This document shows positions 24,080-33,700 of a stretch of DNA of 41,939 nt, piece by piece. Below the pieces are notes generated by a model. It ran no database searches. It was given only the letters and a program-made list of their open reading frames with translations, and was not told where the DNA came from. A program made the translations under genes and the position numbers. The stretch's first letter is position 1, and the number at the start of each line of letters is the position of its first letter. Source of the DNA: Holophagae bacterium (GTDB lineage: Bacteria; Acidobacteriota; Holophagae; Acanthopleuribacterales; Acanthopleuribacteraceae); the NCBI GenBank assembly GCA_030429565.1, contig JAUIFE010000043.1:1-41939 (forward strand), written 5' to 3'.

Positions 24080-26992
24080 TTACAGATCGAAACGGAAACC
24101 GGCACTGAGCCGGTAGGAACGAATCGAGCCGTAGTGACCCAGACTCGACGGTTTCCGGTACTGATCATTAAGCGTCAGCACCGGTTCATTGACGACCAAG
24201 TTGCCGTCGGCATTGTGAAAGGTGCCATAGCTGTTAACGCGCGTTGACCAGCCACTGACGCGTTTTTGGTTAAGGACGCTGATCACATCTAACTTGACCC
24301 AAGCATCAAAACGCCGCATAGGCAGGTTGTAGGTCATGCCCAGGTCGAGGTCGTAATTACTTGGAAAGCGTTGGTTTCCACGTTCACCGTCGAAGAAGTA
24401 GGCCCATTGAAAGTAGGCTCCGGGCGCGGTACCTAGGTAAGCTCGTGTGTCATCAACACCGTCGCCGTCGACATCACGACCTTCCAGCACAATCGGCGCG
24501 GTGTAACTGTACACCGCCCCAGACTCATAGCGCGCCAAGCCGCCCAAAACCAAGGACCCGTACTGACGCCACTCGAATCGGTAGGATCCAAAAATCCTCG
24601 CCCGCAACGGTACATCGCCAGGGAGTCGGCCCTCAGGCAAGGCGTAAGCGGGATCGTAACTGCCGACATAGTCGCCGTAGATGGTACCGGTGTTGGGACT
24701 ATACCAGGCTTCACTTTCGTAATTGCCTCGAACACGCGTGTAGGAAAGGTTACCACCCACATCCCAATTGAGGCCGCTAAAGGCGCCGGCGAGGATCAGG
24801 CCTTGATAAGTGCGTTTCAAGGGCACGTTGGTCCAATAGGTGCGATCAACCGTACTCGAGCCGCCGAGCACCCCTTCGGTGACCACCTGACCTTGACCGC
24901 CGATCAAGGTATCAATGTTGCGTTTGTAGTCCTTGACCAAAAACGAAGTTTCAATATGGCCGCGTGAGCCCAAGGCTTTTTTTGCGGTGATGGTGTATTC
25001 AAGCGCATAAGGCGGTTTCATGTTGGGATCCACCGCACGAGTCGCCGGATCGCCGTCACCAATAAACTGCAGGTTGTCCGGGTCGAACAGCGTCTGATAA
25101 GCCGCACTTTGTGGATCATTAAAGGCGTCGCGGGTGACGTGCAGCAAATCGGGACCGATGTAACGGTATTCAGTCATGGGTTGGTTGCCAACCGGGTTAC
25201 CGGCGTTGGCGACGTCGTCGTGCATACGACCGACGTATTTGGCCACGGCGCCAATGATTTTTAAGTCGTGGTTACCTTTCCAGTCATAGGTCACCGAAAC
25301 ACGGGGCGATAAATCCTGCGCCGATACGTTGTCGGAAATGTAAGCGTTCGAACGGAAGCGGTCGTAGCGCAGGCCGGCCAGAACGCGCCAATGTTGATTG
25401 GGCGTCCACTGATCTTCGACATAAAAAGAGGTAATCTGGTTTTCGCCATGAACATCCGGCAAATACTTTTCCAGTAAAACCTGCACTTCACCGGAGTACA
25501 TATCGTAATAGGTAGTGCCATCGGATTCCCATAAAATGTGCGACCGTGTGCCGCCGTAGCGACCCAACTTAATTAAACCGCCGGTCGGTGTTTGACGATT
25601 GAGACCACCGGTCACACTATTAACATATTGTAAACCGAAGTGAAGGTCATGGGTTCCGAAGCCGCCGTCGTGAAAGTAATTCACGTCGACGCCCAAGGTT
25701 TCCTTACCCCGTACAGAAGGCGAAGCCCAGTTCCCAAAAAACATATTATTATCTATAACGACGCCGCCATCGGCAATTTCGTCGGTTATGACATAACCGC
25801 CGTTGGGATCGCCGCCGTAATGCGAAACGGTTTCAAAGTCGGTCGCGCTGACTTCCAGTGACCAGCGATCGTTGAGCACGCCGGCGTAGTTGATCGCCAG
25901 CATGTCCCGTGAATCCTCGCGGTTGGCGATGATGTCCGGGGAGGCGGGTCGCAAAAAGGCCCAACCGCTTTCTTTGGTGTCGTGCAGATTGTAATCAACG
26001 GAGACAGTGTGCATCGGCGTCATCGCCCAGGAGAGTTTGCCTTCGTATTGATCATTGGTCAGTGAACCGGCGTAGGTATCACCAGTCGCCAAAACACCCG
26101 TGCGATCACTGGTCGGCAAGACCTTGGTCGCGACAAAAAACCACAGGCGGTCTTTGATGATCGGCCCACCGAGCGTGGCCTGGTAAGCTTTCTGCACATC
26201 GTTGGTTTGTTCACCGCTCAGAAACGGGTTGCGCGCGTTCCAATCATCGTTCTCCAGTTCGATGCGCAAGGTGCCCGCAAAACGATTGCTCCCGGATTTG
26301 GTAATGCCGTTCACCACGCCGCCGGTGAAACCACCGTAACGAACCGAGGTCCCGGACACCAACACCTGGGTTTCCTGAATCGCGTCTTCAATGTAAGGGG
26401 CTAGGTCCCCGCCCCAGGCCGGATCAGAAATATTGGCGCCGTTCAGCAGAAACTGATTATCGCGGCCGACCGCACCGGTGATCGTGTGACGACCGCCGGC
26501 ACCACCCCGCGTCACCGCCGGCGCATTGCTGAGAACGCCGGATAGGCGACGGTTGAGGATGGGTAACTTATTGACCGTCTCGGTATCGAAATTTACCGCA
26601 AGGCCGTCGGCCTCGAGCGCACCGGTTTTGGTGGACACCACCGACAAAGCCTCGTGGACGGTGTCGGGCACCAGTTCGGCATCGACGCGTACGGTGCGGC
26701 CAATGCCGACAACAACCATGTGTTTGACCGTTTTGAAACCGGTCATGGTGAAAGAAAGCTCGTATTGCCCGGGCGGCAACAGCGCCGCGGCATAGTTGCC
26801 CTTGCCGTTGGAAACCGCGGTACGGTTGCGGATCAGCGCTTCGGAAAAAAGCTCAATTTGAACGCCGGGCAAGGCGCCTTGGTCACCGTCACTGACGGTA
26901 CCGACAATCGATCCGGTCTGTTGGGATTGGGCCGCGAGGCTCGTTGTGAAAAGAAATATAAGGGCATATGCCCAGAGCAGCTTGGGACGCAA
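24080..26992 (-). CDS. TonB-dependent outer-membrane receptor, Oar-like
   Basis: 970 residues from the TTG at 26992. This codon has GGAGGT five bases upstream and gives a compact signal peptide (LLWAYALIFLFTTSLAAQ); the longer frame to 27151 would bury it. A carboxypeptidase-regulatory-like domain follows (GSIVGTVSDGDQGALPGVQI, about residues 25-105). Then come the plug (FLLNGANISDP, VRYGGFTGGVVNGITKSGSN, about 120-250) and a large beta-barrel ending SAGFRFDL. Oar-like receptors of this architecture are abundant in Acidobacteriota and import large substrates, glycans or peptides, with energy from TonB. No TonB, ExbB or SusD partner is nearby. The cargo is unknown; the surrounding sugar genes suggest a glycan. 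Confidence 0.93.
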   Translation of the reverse strand: MRPKLLWAYALIFLFTTSLAAQSQQTGSIVGTVSDGDQGALPGVQIELFSEALIRNRTAVSNGKGNYAAALLPPGQYELSFTMTGFKTVKHMVVVGIGRTVRVDAELVPDTVHEALSVVSTKTGALEADGLAVNFDTETVNKLPILNRRLSGVLSNAPAVTRGGAGGRHTITGAVGRDNQFLLNGANISDPAWGGDLAPYIEDAIQETQVLVSGTSVRYGGFTGGVVNGITKSGSNRFAGTLRIELENDDWNARNPFLSGEQTNDVQKAYQATLGGPIIKDRLWFFVATKVLPTSDRTGVLATGDTYAGSLTNDQYEGKLSWAMTPMHTVSVDYNLHDTKESGWAFLRPASPDIIANREDSRDMLAINYAGVLNDRWSLEVSATDFETVSHYGGDPNGGYVITDEIADGGVVIDNNMFFGNWASPSVRGKETLGVDVNYFHDGGFGTHDLHFGLQYVNSVTGGLNRQTPTGGLIKLGRYGGTRSHILWESDGTTYYDMYSGEVQVLLEKYLPDVHGENQITSFYVEDQWTPNQHWRVLAGLRYDRFRSNAYISDNVSAQDLSPRVSVTYDWKGNHDLKIIGAVAKYVGRMHDDVANAGNPVGNQPMTEYRYIGPDLLHVTRDAFNDPQSAAYQTLFDPDNLQFIGDGDPATRAVDPNMKPPYALEYTITAKKALGSRGHIETSFLVKDYKRNIDTLIGGQGQVVTEGVLGGSSTVDRTYWTNVPLKRTYQGLILAGAFSGLNWDVGGNLSYTRVRGNYESEAWYSPNTGTIYGDYVGSYDPAYALPEGRLPGDVPLRARIFGSYRFEWRQYGSLVLGGLARYESGAVYSYTAPIVLEGRDVDGDGVDDTRAYLGTAPGAYFQWAYFFDGERGNQRFPSNYDLDLGMTYNLPMRRFDAWVKLDVISVLNQKRVSGWSTRVNSYGTFHNADGNLVVNEPVLTLNDQYRKPSSLGHYGSIRSYRLSAGFRFDL

Positions 26993-27291
26993 AGTTGACC
27001 TCCAGGTCGTGAAGTACCGGCAGGACAACGCACCATGAGAAGCCACCGCCGCGCCGGCGGCGGCGCGGGGTTCAAGGTCGCCCTGCATCGGTAAACCGCC
27101 GGTTGGGTGCAGCCGGGCGTACGAGAGCAGCGGGGCAAGCACGTTGAGCATCAGCGGTTTAATTGGGTTTGGCCCACGGAATGGGATACCTCGCCATTGT
27201 CGGATGGGGTCGCGCTAACGCCAATCGGGCCCAGGTTGTATTCCAAGATGGATATTGGACCGCCAAGGTTGTAGGCCCGGGCTGTTTGCGG
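26993..27291. other. Intergenic region upstream of the TonB receptor
   Basis: About 300 bases with no credible gene. A very GC-rich run (about 27037-27070) lies in the leader of the TonB receptor. No terminator for the cupin gene was recognised. Confidence 0.4.
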
Positions 27292-27684
27292 TCAAGTCCG
27301 TTGATAGTCGTCGGCATAACGCACGATGTCGTCTTCCGCGAAAGACGCGCCCAACTGCACCTCAATCACCGAAACCATCTCGTTACCAATGTTTTCCATG
27401 CGGTGTTTGGCAAGGCGCGGGATCACCACCGAATCACCGGCGGTCAAGGTCAGCACCTCGGCATCCAAGGTCACACGAGCAATACCGTTTACCACCACCC
27501 AATACTCGGTACGGTGTTGGTGGGATTGCAACGACAAACGCTGCCGGGGCAGCACATCCAAACGTTTTATTTTGCAGTCCTCAAAATCGCCCAAGACCTT
27601 AAATGAGCCCCAAGGTCGATGTTCCACATAAATACTGTTTTCTTGCCAAATCGACGTGTCTTCCACGGGTTCCTCCCTCGCCAA
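27292..27684 (-). CDS. Stand-alone cupin of the mannose-6-phosphate isomerase type II family
   Basis: 130 residues. The sequence carries the complete C-terminal signature of bifunctional ManC/AlgA proteins: RPWGSFKVLGD, IKRLDVLPRQRLSLQSHQHR, EYWVVVNGIARVTLDAE, VIPRLAKHRMEN and a tail with EDDIVRYADDYQR. The histidines and glutamate in HQHRTEYW and the His of KHRMEN are the expected metal ligands. The family interconverts fructose-6-phosphate and mannose-6-phosphate. The nucleotidyltransferase half (GDP-mannose pyrophosphorylase) is absent, so this is a single-domain form, which could act as isomerase alone or simply bind sugar phosphate. It is divergent from the FucP-like transporter across the palindrome at 27749-27791, so the two may share a control region. 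Confidence 0.88.
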   Translation of the reverse strand: MAREEPVEDTSIWQENSIYVEHRPWGSFKVLGDFEDCKIKRLDVLPRQRLSLQSHQHRTEYWVVVNGIARVTLDAEVLTLTAGDSVVIPRLAKHRMENIGNEMVSVIEVQLGASFAEDDIVRYADDYQRT

Positions 27685-27748
27685 ATACGACCTAAATTGG
27701 GCCGCATTGTACGGCCTCTTCTGTTGCGAAGTTGGATTTAAAAGAACC

Positions 27749-27791
27749 TCAAATGGGACATGTCCCTAATGAGGTTATATGTCCCATTTGA
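27749..27791. promoter_or_regulatory. Perfect 13-bp inverted repeat in a divergent promoter region, candidate operator
   Basis: TCAAATGGGACAT (27749-27761) is repeated exactly inverted as ATGTCCCATTTGA (27779-27791), 17 bases apart. The left arm is also part of a second palindrome, GGGACATGTCCC (27755-27766), whose flanks CCTC / GAGG pair too, so two alternative cruciforms or hairpins are possible. A perfect -35-like TTGACA follows at 27796-27801, about 110 bases before the transporter ATG. It sits between the divergent cupin and sugar-transporter genes and could bind a repressor of either. A remnant of a small palindromic mobile sequence is the main alternative. Confidence 0.65.
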
Positions 27792-27910
27792 CGGATTGAC
27801 AGTCAATAAATGGAACCTTTACTTTGAAGCGAAACAAAAAGCAACGCTATCGTTTTCACCAGCCATTACGAACATTTAGTTTCAAACCATAATCCAAGTG
27901 GAGGTCCCGC

Positions 27911-29323
27911 ATGGCGCAACAGAACCACAGAATTCAACTTAGCCTAGTGATCGCGCTTTTCTTTTTGTGGGGTTTCCTAACCGCCATGAACGATATTTTG
28001 ATTCCTTTTCTCAAAAACCTTTTTGCGCTCTCCTACTTCCAAGCCATGTTGGTTCAATTCGCTTTTTTCGGCGCCTACTTTTTGGGGTCACTGCTCTATT
28101 ATCTAGCCGCCGTTCGCCTTGGCGATCCCATCGCCCGCATGGGTTACAAGCAGTCATTGGTTTACGGTTTGTTGCTCAGCGCCACCGGCGCCGGCCTGTT
28201 TTACCCGGCCGCCGTCTTCGCCGTTTACCCACTTTTTTTAACCGCGTTGTTTGTCACCGGCCTCGGCTTCACCCTGCTGCAAATTACCGCCAACCCTTTT
28301 GTGACCGTACTGGGTCGGCCGGCGTCGGCTGCGCAACGACTCAGTCTGGCGCAAGGCTTTAATTCGTTGGGGACAACCCTCGCACCACCTTTCGGCGGCT
28401 TGCTGTTATTGCGTTGGGTTGACCAAAACCCAGACGGCGCGGCGGTTCAATCACTGTACCTTGGTTTTGCCGGGGCGATCGGCCTGTTGGCGTTGGCCGT
28501 GTTTTTGGCGCCCTTGCCCACGCCCGAAAACCGTGGTAGCGATCCCGGCCCCCTGCACTTGCGCAGCCGACCGCGTCTCCAACTCGGCATGATCGCCATT
28601 TTTATGTATGTCGGCGCCGAAGTCGCCGTTGGCAGTTTTCTGATTAATTTCCTCAGTCAAGCTGATATCGCCGGCTTGCCGGAACACGCCGCCGCGCCCT
28701 ATGTAGCGCTCTACTGGGGCGGCCTCATGGTTGGGCGCTTTCTCGGCAGCTTTGCACCCCAACGCAGGCGTTCGCTGCCACAAAACTTGTTAATGCTCAC
28801 GATTCCTACGGCGGCGACCGTCGCCGTCGCCTTCTTTTTCGGCACGACTGCCGCGGCCTCCGCCGCCGTTGGTTTATTCGTCAACCTGATCGCCTTTGTG
28901 TTCGGCGCCGGTCGCCCGGCACGCACCACCACCCTTTTTGCCTTGTGTGCGGTAGGGCTGTTAATGCTGGGCATGCTGACCCACGGGCGCATCGCCATGT
29001 GGTCGATTCTGGCGCTGGGTTTGTTTAACTCGGTCATGTGGCCCAACATTTTCACCTTGTCCATTGAGGGGCTGGGCGACCACAAAAACCAAGGTTCATC
29101 CCTTTTGGTCATGGCGATTGTCGGCGGCGCGCTGCTGCCGATACTGCAAGGCGCCTGTGCCGATCGCTTGGGGATCCAAACATCATTTGTAGTGCCGATC
29201 CTCGCCTACCTGGTCATTGCCCTCTTCGGTCGCTATGCCGACCAAGCCGCACCAAACGAACAGGCAAGCGGTGCCGCGACGCTCTTCCCCGCCACCGGCA
29301 GCGACGGCCGCAAGTGGACCTAA
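27911..29323 (+). CDS. MFS sugar transporter, FucP-like
   Basis: 470 residues with about twelve membrane segments. The start (IALFFLWGFLTAMNDILIPFLKN, here split as FFLWGFLTAMNDILIPF) is the signature of the fucose/glucose:proton symporter family, with the conserved Asn-Asp in helix 1. A further FucP-like block is TLLQITANPFVTVLG (about 117-131), followed by LAQGFNSLGTTLAPPFGG. It would import a hexose or deoxyhexose across the inner membrane. The ribosome binding site is GGAGG before the ATG. It precedes the ROK sugar kinase by about 245 bases, and the two probably act in sequence (uptake, then phosphorylation), though the gap with its own palindrome allows separate control. Confidence 0.92.
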   Translation: MAQQNHRIQLSLVIALFFLWGFLTAMNDILIPFLKNLFALSYFQAMLVQFAFFGAYFLGSLLYYLAAVRLGDPIARMGYKQSLVYGLLLSATGAGLFYPAAVFAVYPLFLTALFVTGLGFTLLQITANPFVTVLGRPASAAQRLSLAQGFNSLGTTLAPPFGGLLLLRWVDQNPDGAAVQSLYLGFAGAIGLLALAVFLAPLPTPENRGSDPGPLHLRSRPRLQLGMIAIFMYVGAEVAVGSFLINFLSQADIAGLPEHAAAPYVALYWGGLMVGRFLGSFAPQRRRSLPQNLLMLTIPTAATVAVAFFFGTTAAASAAVGLFVNLIAFVFGAGRPARTTTLFALCAVGLLMLGMLTHGRIAMWSILALGLFNSVMWPNIFTLSIEGLGDHKNQGSSLLVMAIVGGALLPILQGACADRLGIQTSFVVPILAYLVIALFGRYADQAAPNEQASGAATLFPATGSDGRKWT

Positions 29324-29467
29324 CCCAAAGGGGTGTGCCCAACCCGTACACCTTATCCTCTCGGCTGAACGATTTTGACGGGCAAATCGCACCATCTGTT
29401 GGTCGGGAACATTTCGTAGAAATGCTCGCCTTAACCGCCGACATGCCTGAACTTTTCCGGACAAGTT

Positions 29468-29485
29468 ACGCGTCAAATGACGCGT
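29468..29485. promoter_or_regulatory. Perfect 18-base dyad upstream of the ROK kinase, candidate operator
   Basis: ACGCGTCA and TGACGCGT flank AA, giving a perfect dyad about 84 bases before the kinase ATG. The size and symmetry fit a dimeric repressor site. It has no T-run and is too short-looped for a typical terminator. The regulator is not identified. Confidence 0.55.
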
Positions 29486-29568
29486 CTAGCGCCAAAATTT
29501 ACGCACTGTCACCCACCCGTATCGCCCCATTTGGATATGACCGTTCCCACCATCAAGGAGTTGCCACC

Positions 29569-30576
29569 ATGTCATCCGCCCTCTTCCAGCAAACGACCCC
29601 GACGATTCAGTCTCACCCCGACGCAACCTGGGCGGTAGGCATTGATATCGGCGGAACCAACACCGACATCGGCCTCGTGTCCCGTCACGGCTCATGTCTG
29701 CAAAAAACCCGACTGAAAACACAAGACTACGCCCAGTCCGAGGACTTCGTCGTTGCATTGAAGGAGGCGCTCGTCGCGTTATTTCACGCCCAGGGCATCA
29801 CCGAAATTTGCGGGGTCGGCATCGGCGCCCCGAACGGCAACCAGCCGCGCGGAACGATTGAATACGCACCGAACCTGCCCTGGCACGGGATCATTCCCCT
29901 CGCCGAACAACTGCGCCTGGCACTGGGCTGCCCGGTATCCCTTGATAACGACGCCAACACCGCCGCCTTGGGCGAAATGTGTTTCGGCAAAGCGCACGAC
30001 TTGCGCGACTTTATCCTGGTCACACTCGGCACCGGTCTCGGTTCCGGGTTCGTCATCGGCGGCCGCCTGGTCCATGGCTCCGACGGATTCGCCGGCGAAC
30101 TCGGCCATACCCAAATCATCCCCGACGGCCGACCTTGTGCTTGTGGCCGACGCGGCTGTTTGGAGCGGTATGCCTCGGCACCAGGACTGGTGACCACCAC
30201 CTTGCAACTGCTCCACTCCGCCCAAAATCCGTCGCCATTGCATGCGGCCCTTGCACAGGGCCTAACCGGTCCCCAAATTGCGGCGGCGGCCCGCGCCGGT
30301 GATACACTGGCCCAACGCGCCTACGCCCTCACCGGAGGTTACCTCGCCATGGGATTGGCCAACGCGGTCGCGATCACCAACCCCGAAGCCGTCATTCTCG
30401 CAGGTGGTCCGGTCGAGGCCGGCCCGTTACTGCTCGAGCCAACCCGTGCAGCGCTCAAAGCGTGCCTCCACAATCTGTACCGCGACAAATTGCGCTTAAC
30501 CGTTTCGGCACTCCAGGCCGGTAACGCCGGGTTGTTAGGCGCCGCCGCCTCCGTGTGGACACGCACACCGCATTAG
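29569..30576 (+). CDS. ROK-family sugar kinase (glucokinase-like)
   Basis: 335 residues from the ATG at 29569, which has AAGGAG eight bases upstream; the in-frame extension to 29314 is rejected. The ATP-binding start VGIDIGGTNTDIGLV, the catalytic region LDNDANTAALGE, the glycine loop TLGTGLGSGFVIGG, and the ROK zinc site (GELGHTQI plus CACGRRGCLE) are all intact. There is no DNA-binding domain, so it is an enzyme rather than an NagC/XylR-type repressor. It phosphorylates a hexose with ATP in the cytoplasm. Exact substrate (glucose, mannose, fructose or an amino sugar) cannot be read, but the preceding FucP-like permease and the mannose-6-phosphate-type cupin make glucose or mannose reasonable. 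Confidence 0.92.
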   Translation: MSSALFQQTTPTIQSHPDATWAVGIDIGGTNTDIGLVSRHGSCLQKTRLKTQDYAQSEDFVVALKEALVALFHAQGITEICGVGIGAPNGNQPRGTIEYAPNLPWHGIIPLAEQLRLALGCPVSLDNDANTAALGEMCFGKAHDLRDFILVTLGTGLGSGFVIGGRLVHGSDGFAGELGHTQIIPDGRPCACGRRGCLERYASAPGLVTTTLQLLHSAQNPSPLHAALAQGLTGPQIAAAARAGDTLAQRAYALTGGYLAMGLANAVAITNPEAVILAGGPVEAGPLLLEPTRAALKACLHNLYRDKLRLTVSALQAGNAGLLGAAASVWTRTPH

Positions 30577-30740
30577 TGTGCCCGCCTAGGTTGTGTTTGG
30601 TTCATGCATTCCCAACGCCGACCACCAAAACGGCAAGGCCGGGACTTGCTTGGCTCAAAATCTCGCCGCTTGCCGCACTCTTTTCGGTATAAATGCCTCA
30701 TTCACTGCGGCCGAGCGGGGCCGGCAAGGAGAAACGCCTC

Positions 30741-33700
30741 ATGGTTCAAACCCAATGCCGGCAAACAACTTCTCGGGCTTGGCGTCTGCGAGGCTCATGG
30801 CCGGCGCTGCTTTGGTTGGCCACCCTGTGGTTGTCAGGCGCCACCCCGGGTCTTGATTTTCATCAACTCACCCGCGAACAAGGGCTCTCCCACAGTTACG
30901 TCAACTGCATGCTCCAGGATTCTCAGGGCTTCCTTTGGTTCGGCACCGAGGACGGCCTCAACCGCTTTGACGGCTACCGCTGTGAGGTCTACCGTTCGTC
31001 ACCCGGCCTCGGTTCCGGGCTGAGCCACGTCCGCATTACCGCCCTCCACCAAGACGGCGACGACACCCTGTGGGTCGGCACCCATGGCGGCGGCCTCAAC
31101 CGGTACCTTCCCCAAGAAAACCGGTTCGAAACGGTCACACCGCCGCCTGGCAAACTGGGCGACGGATATAGTGTGATTCACTGCATGAGCAGCGATGAGC
31201 AAGGCCGATTATGGCTTGGCACCCAAGGCGGACTCATTGTGTACGACACGACGACGAAACAGTGGCGCCAATCGTCCAACGCTCAAAATATCAATGTTTT
31301 ACCTGTTGCCATCCCGGTGCATGCACTGGCCTGGCGCAACCACCACGAGCTGTGGGTCGGCACTGCCGGCAAGGGCTTGTGGTTGGTCGATTTAGTCCAT
31401 CTCCGCGCCCGGTCCGCCGCGCCGGCCCTGCCCGGTGACACCCACATTGGCTCGCTGTTCGCCGGTGAAACCGGTTTATTGATCGGTGACAACGACGGTC
31501 TTTGGCGCCTTGCCGATCGGCACCTCGAGCCGGTGGTGCGCGGTATCGGCCCTGTCCGCCACATTTTGAGTAATCCAAACAGCGAACTGTGGCTCGCCAC
31601 CGACCGCGGCTTGTGGTTCCGGCGTGCCGGTGCCGCCACCATGCAAGCTTTTCACGCCACGCCACACCAGAGCGACGGCCTTTCCAGCGAACGCGTCCGC
31701 TGCCTCATGCGCGACCATTCCGGCGTGGTGTGGATCGGCACCGACGACGGCCTCAACCACCACGCACCCGATCGCCGCAAGTTCAACGCCGCGCGCAAAG
31801 CCGCTTTCGACAAGCGCATTGCCTACCGCAACGTGCACCTGATCTTCGAGGACCGCGACAACAATCTCTGGATTGGCGGCCAAGGAATGGGCTTGGTTTG
31901 CAACCTGACCGAACCGCGCCGCAGCCGCCACTTCATCGTCGACGAAGACGTGCGCTGTATGACCGAAGACGCGGCCGGCAACCGTTGGGTGGGCACCCGC
32001 CGCAACGGCTTACTACGGTTAAACCACGACGCGCAGCCAGGCGATACGCATCGGCGTTATCTCGCCCAAACAGGGGTGGGCGATAGTTTGCGCGACAACG
32101 GCGTTTACGCGCTGTGGGTCGACCCCGAACAACGGTTGTGGGTCGGCAGTCGCGGCGGCTTGCAGCGCCTTGACCTGCTGCCGACCGCCAAGGCGCAGGA
32201 TCGCTTCAAATGGATGGCACTGCGCGGCGATCACCGCACCACCCATGTCTACACCCTCCACGCGGATCGCAACGGGACCTTGTGGATCGGTACCCTCGGT
32301 CAAGGTCTGTTTCAGCTCGATCCGAAACGGGCCGATGCCGCGACCACCCCACGCCATTTCGTGCAGGGCGGTACCAATACGCTTAGCAGCAACGACATTT
32401 TGTGCATTGCACCCGCGCGCGATGAACGCCTGTGGATCGGAACCGGCGGCGGCGGCCTCAATTTGTTTGATCCTAATACCGTTCAGTTTCAACACTTTAC
32501 CGACACGCTCGGCCTCGCCAACAACACGATCTACGCCATTCTTGAGGACGATACCCGCCGATTATGGTTGTCCACCAACAACGGCGTTACCCGATTTGAT
32601 CCCATCAGCAACCGCATCCGCAATTTCACCACCGGCGACGGCCTGCTCAGCAACGAGTTCAACGGCGGCGCCTATCTGAGAACGCGCAACGGGGTTTATT
32701 ATTTCGGCGGCAAATACGGCGTCAATCATTTTCAACCGACCTGGATTCAAACCAACCAACACCCACCCAAAACCGTGATCACCCACGTCGGCGTCGCCCG
32801 CAACGGCCCGCTACAGCCGCGCGCTCATTTTAGCGAGGGACTCACCCTTGATTATCGCGACCGACTGATTTCTTTGGACTTTGCCGCACTACACTTCGTC
32901 AACCCGGCCCGCAACCTGGTGAAAATCAAACTGGAAGGTCTCGAGCAGGAATGGCGCGCGGTCGGCAACCACCGCTCGGTCACCTACGCCAATCTCAAAC
33001 CTGGCAACTACGTCTTTCGCGTGCGCACCGCCAACAGCGACCGCGTGTGGGACAAACAAGGCACGGCTTTGCCAATTCAGGTGATTCCGGCGCTGTGGCA
33101 AACCTGGTGGTTTCAGTTAGCGGTCGTCTTGCTCGCACTCTTGATCGGTTCGCGCCTCATCCGCAACCGCGTTAATTTTCTCTGGGCCCAACGTCAGGCG
33201 CTGGAACGCCTCGACGCTTTAACCGCCCGCACCCGCCAAGGCGCCCTGATTGCCCACGAAGTCCAAAACCCCATTTTCACGATTAACAACTTATTGCGGG
33301 TCATGCGTGCCAAACGCGATCAAACTGATGCGGAAAGCGACGACCTTTTTAAGCTGCTTCAAACCGAAGTAGCGCGCCTGCGCACCATCATCCAACGCCA
33401 AAGTGATTTCACCAAAGCCCCCCTCCCCGATTTTCAACGCGCCGACCTGCGCGAGTTGCTAACCACCGCCATCAAGGTCTTGAAATGGGGCAACCGTCTG
33501 GGCAACACTAAAATCGCCATCGCCGCACCCGCCGGTTCCTTTCCCGTCACTTGCAACCCGGAATCTCTGCAGCAAGTATTTCTTAACGTGATTGGGAACG
33601 CGGTGCTCTCCATGGACGGCCAGGGCAAACTTGAGATCAGCCTTGAACGCGACAATGCCGGTTACTTGGTCCACTTTAAAGACAACGGACCCGGTTTCGA

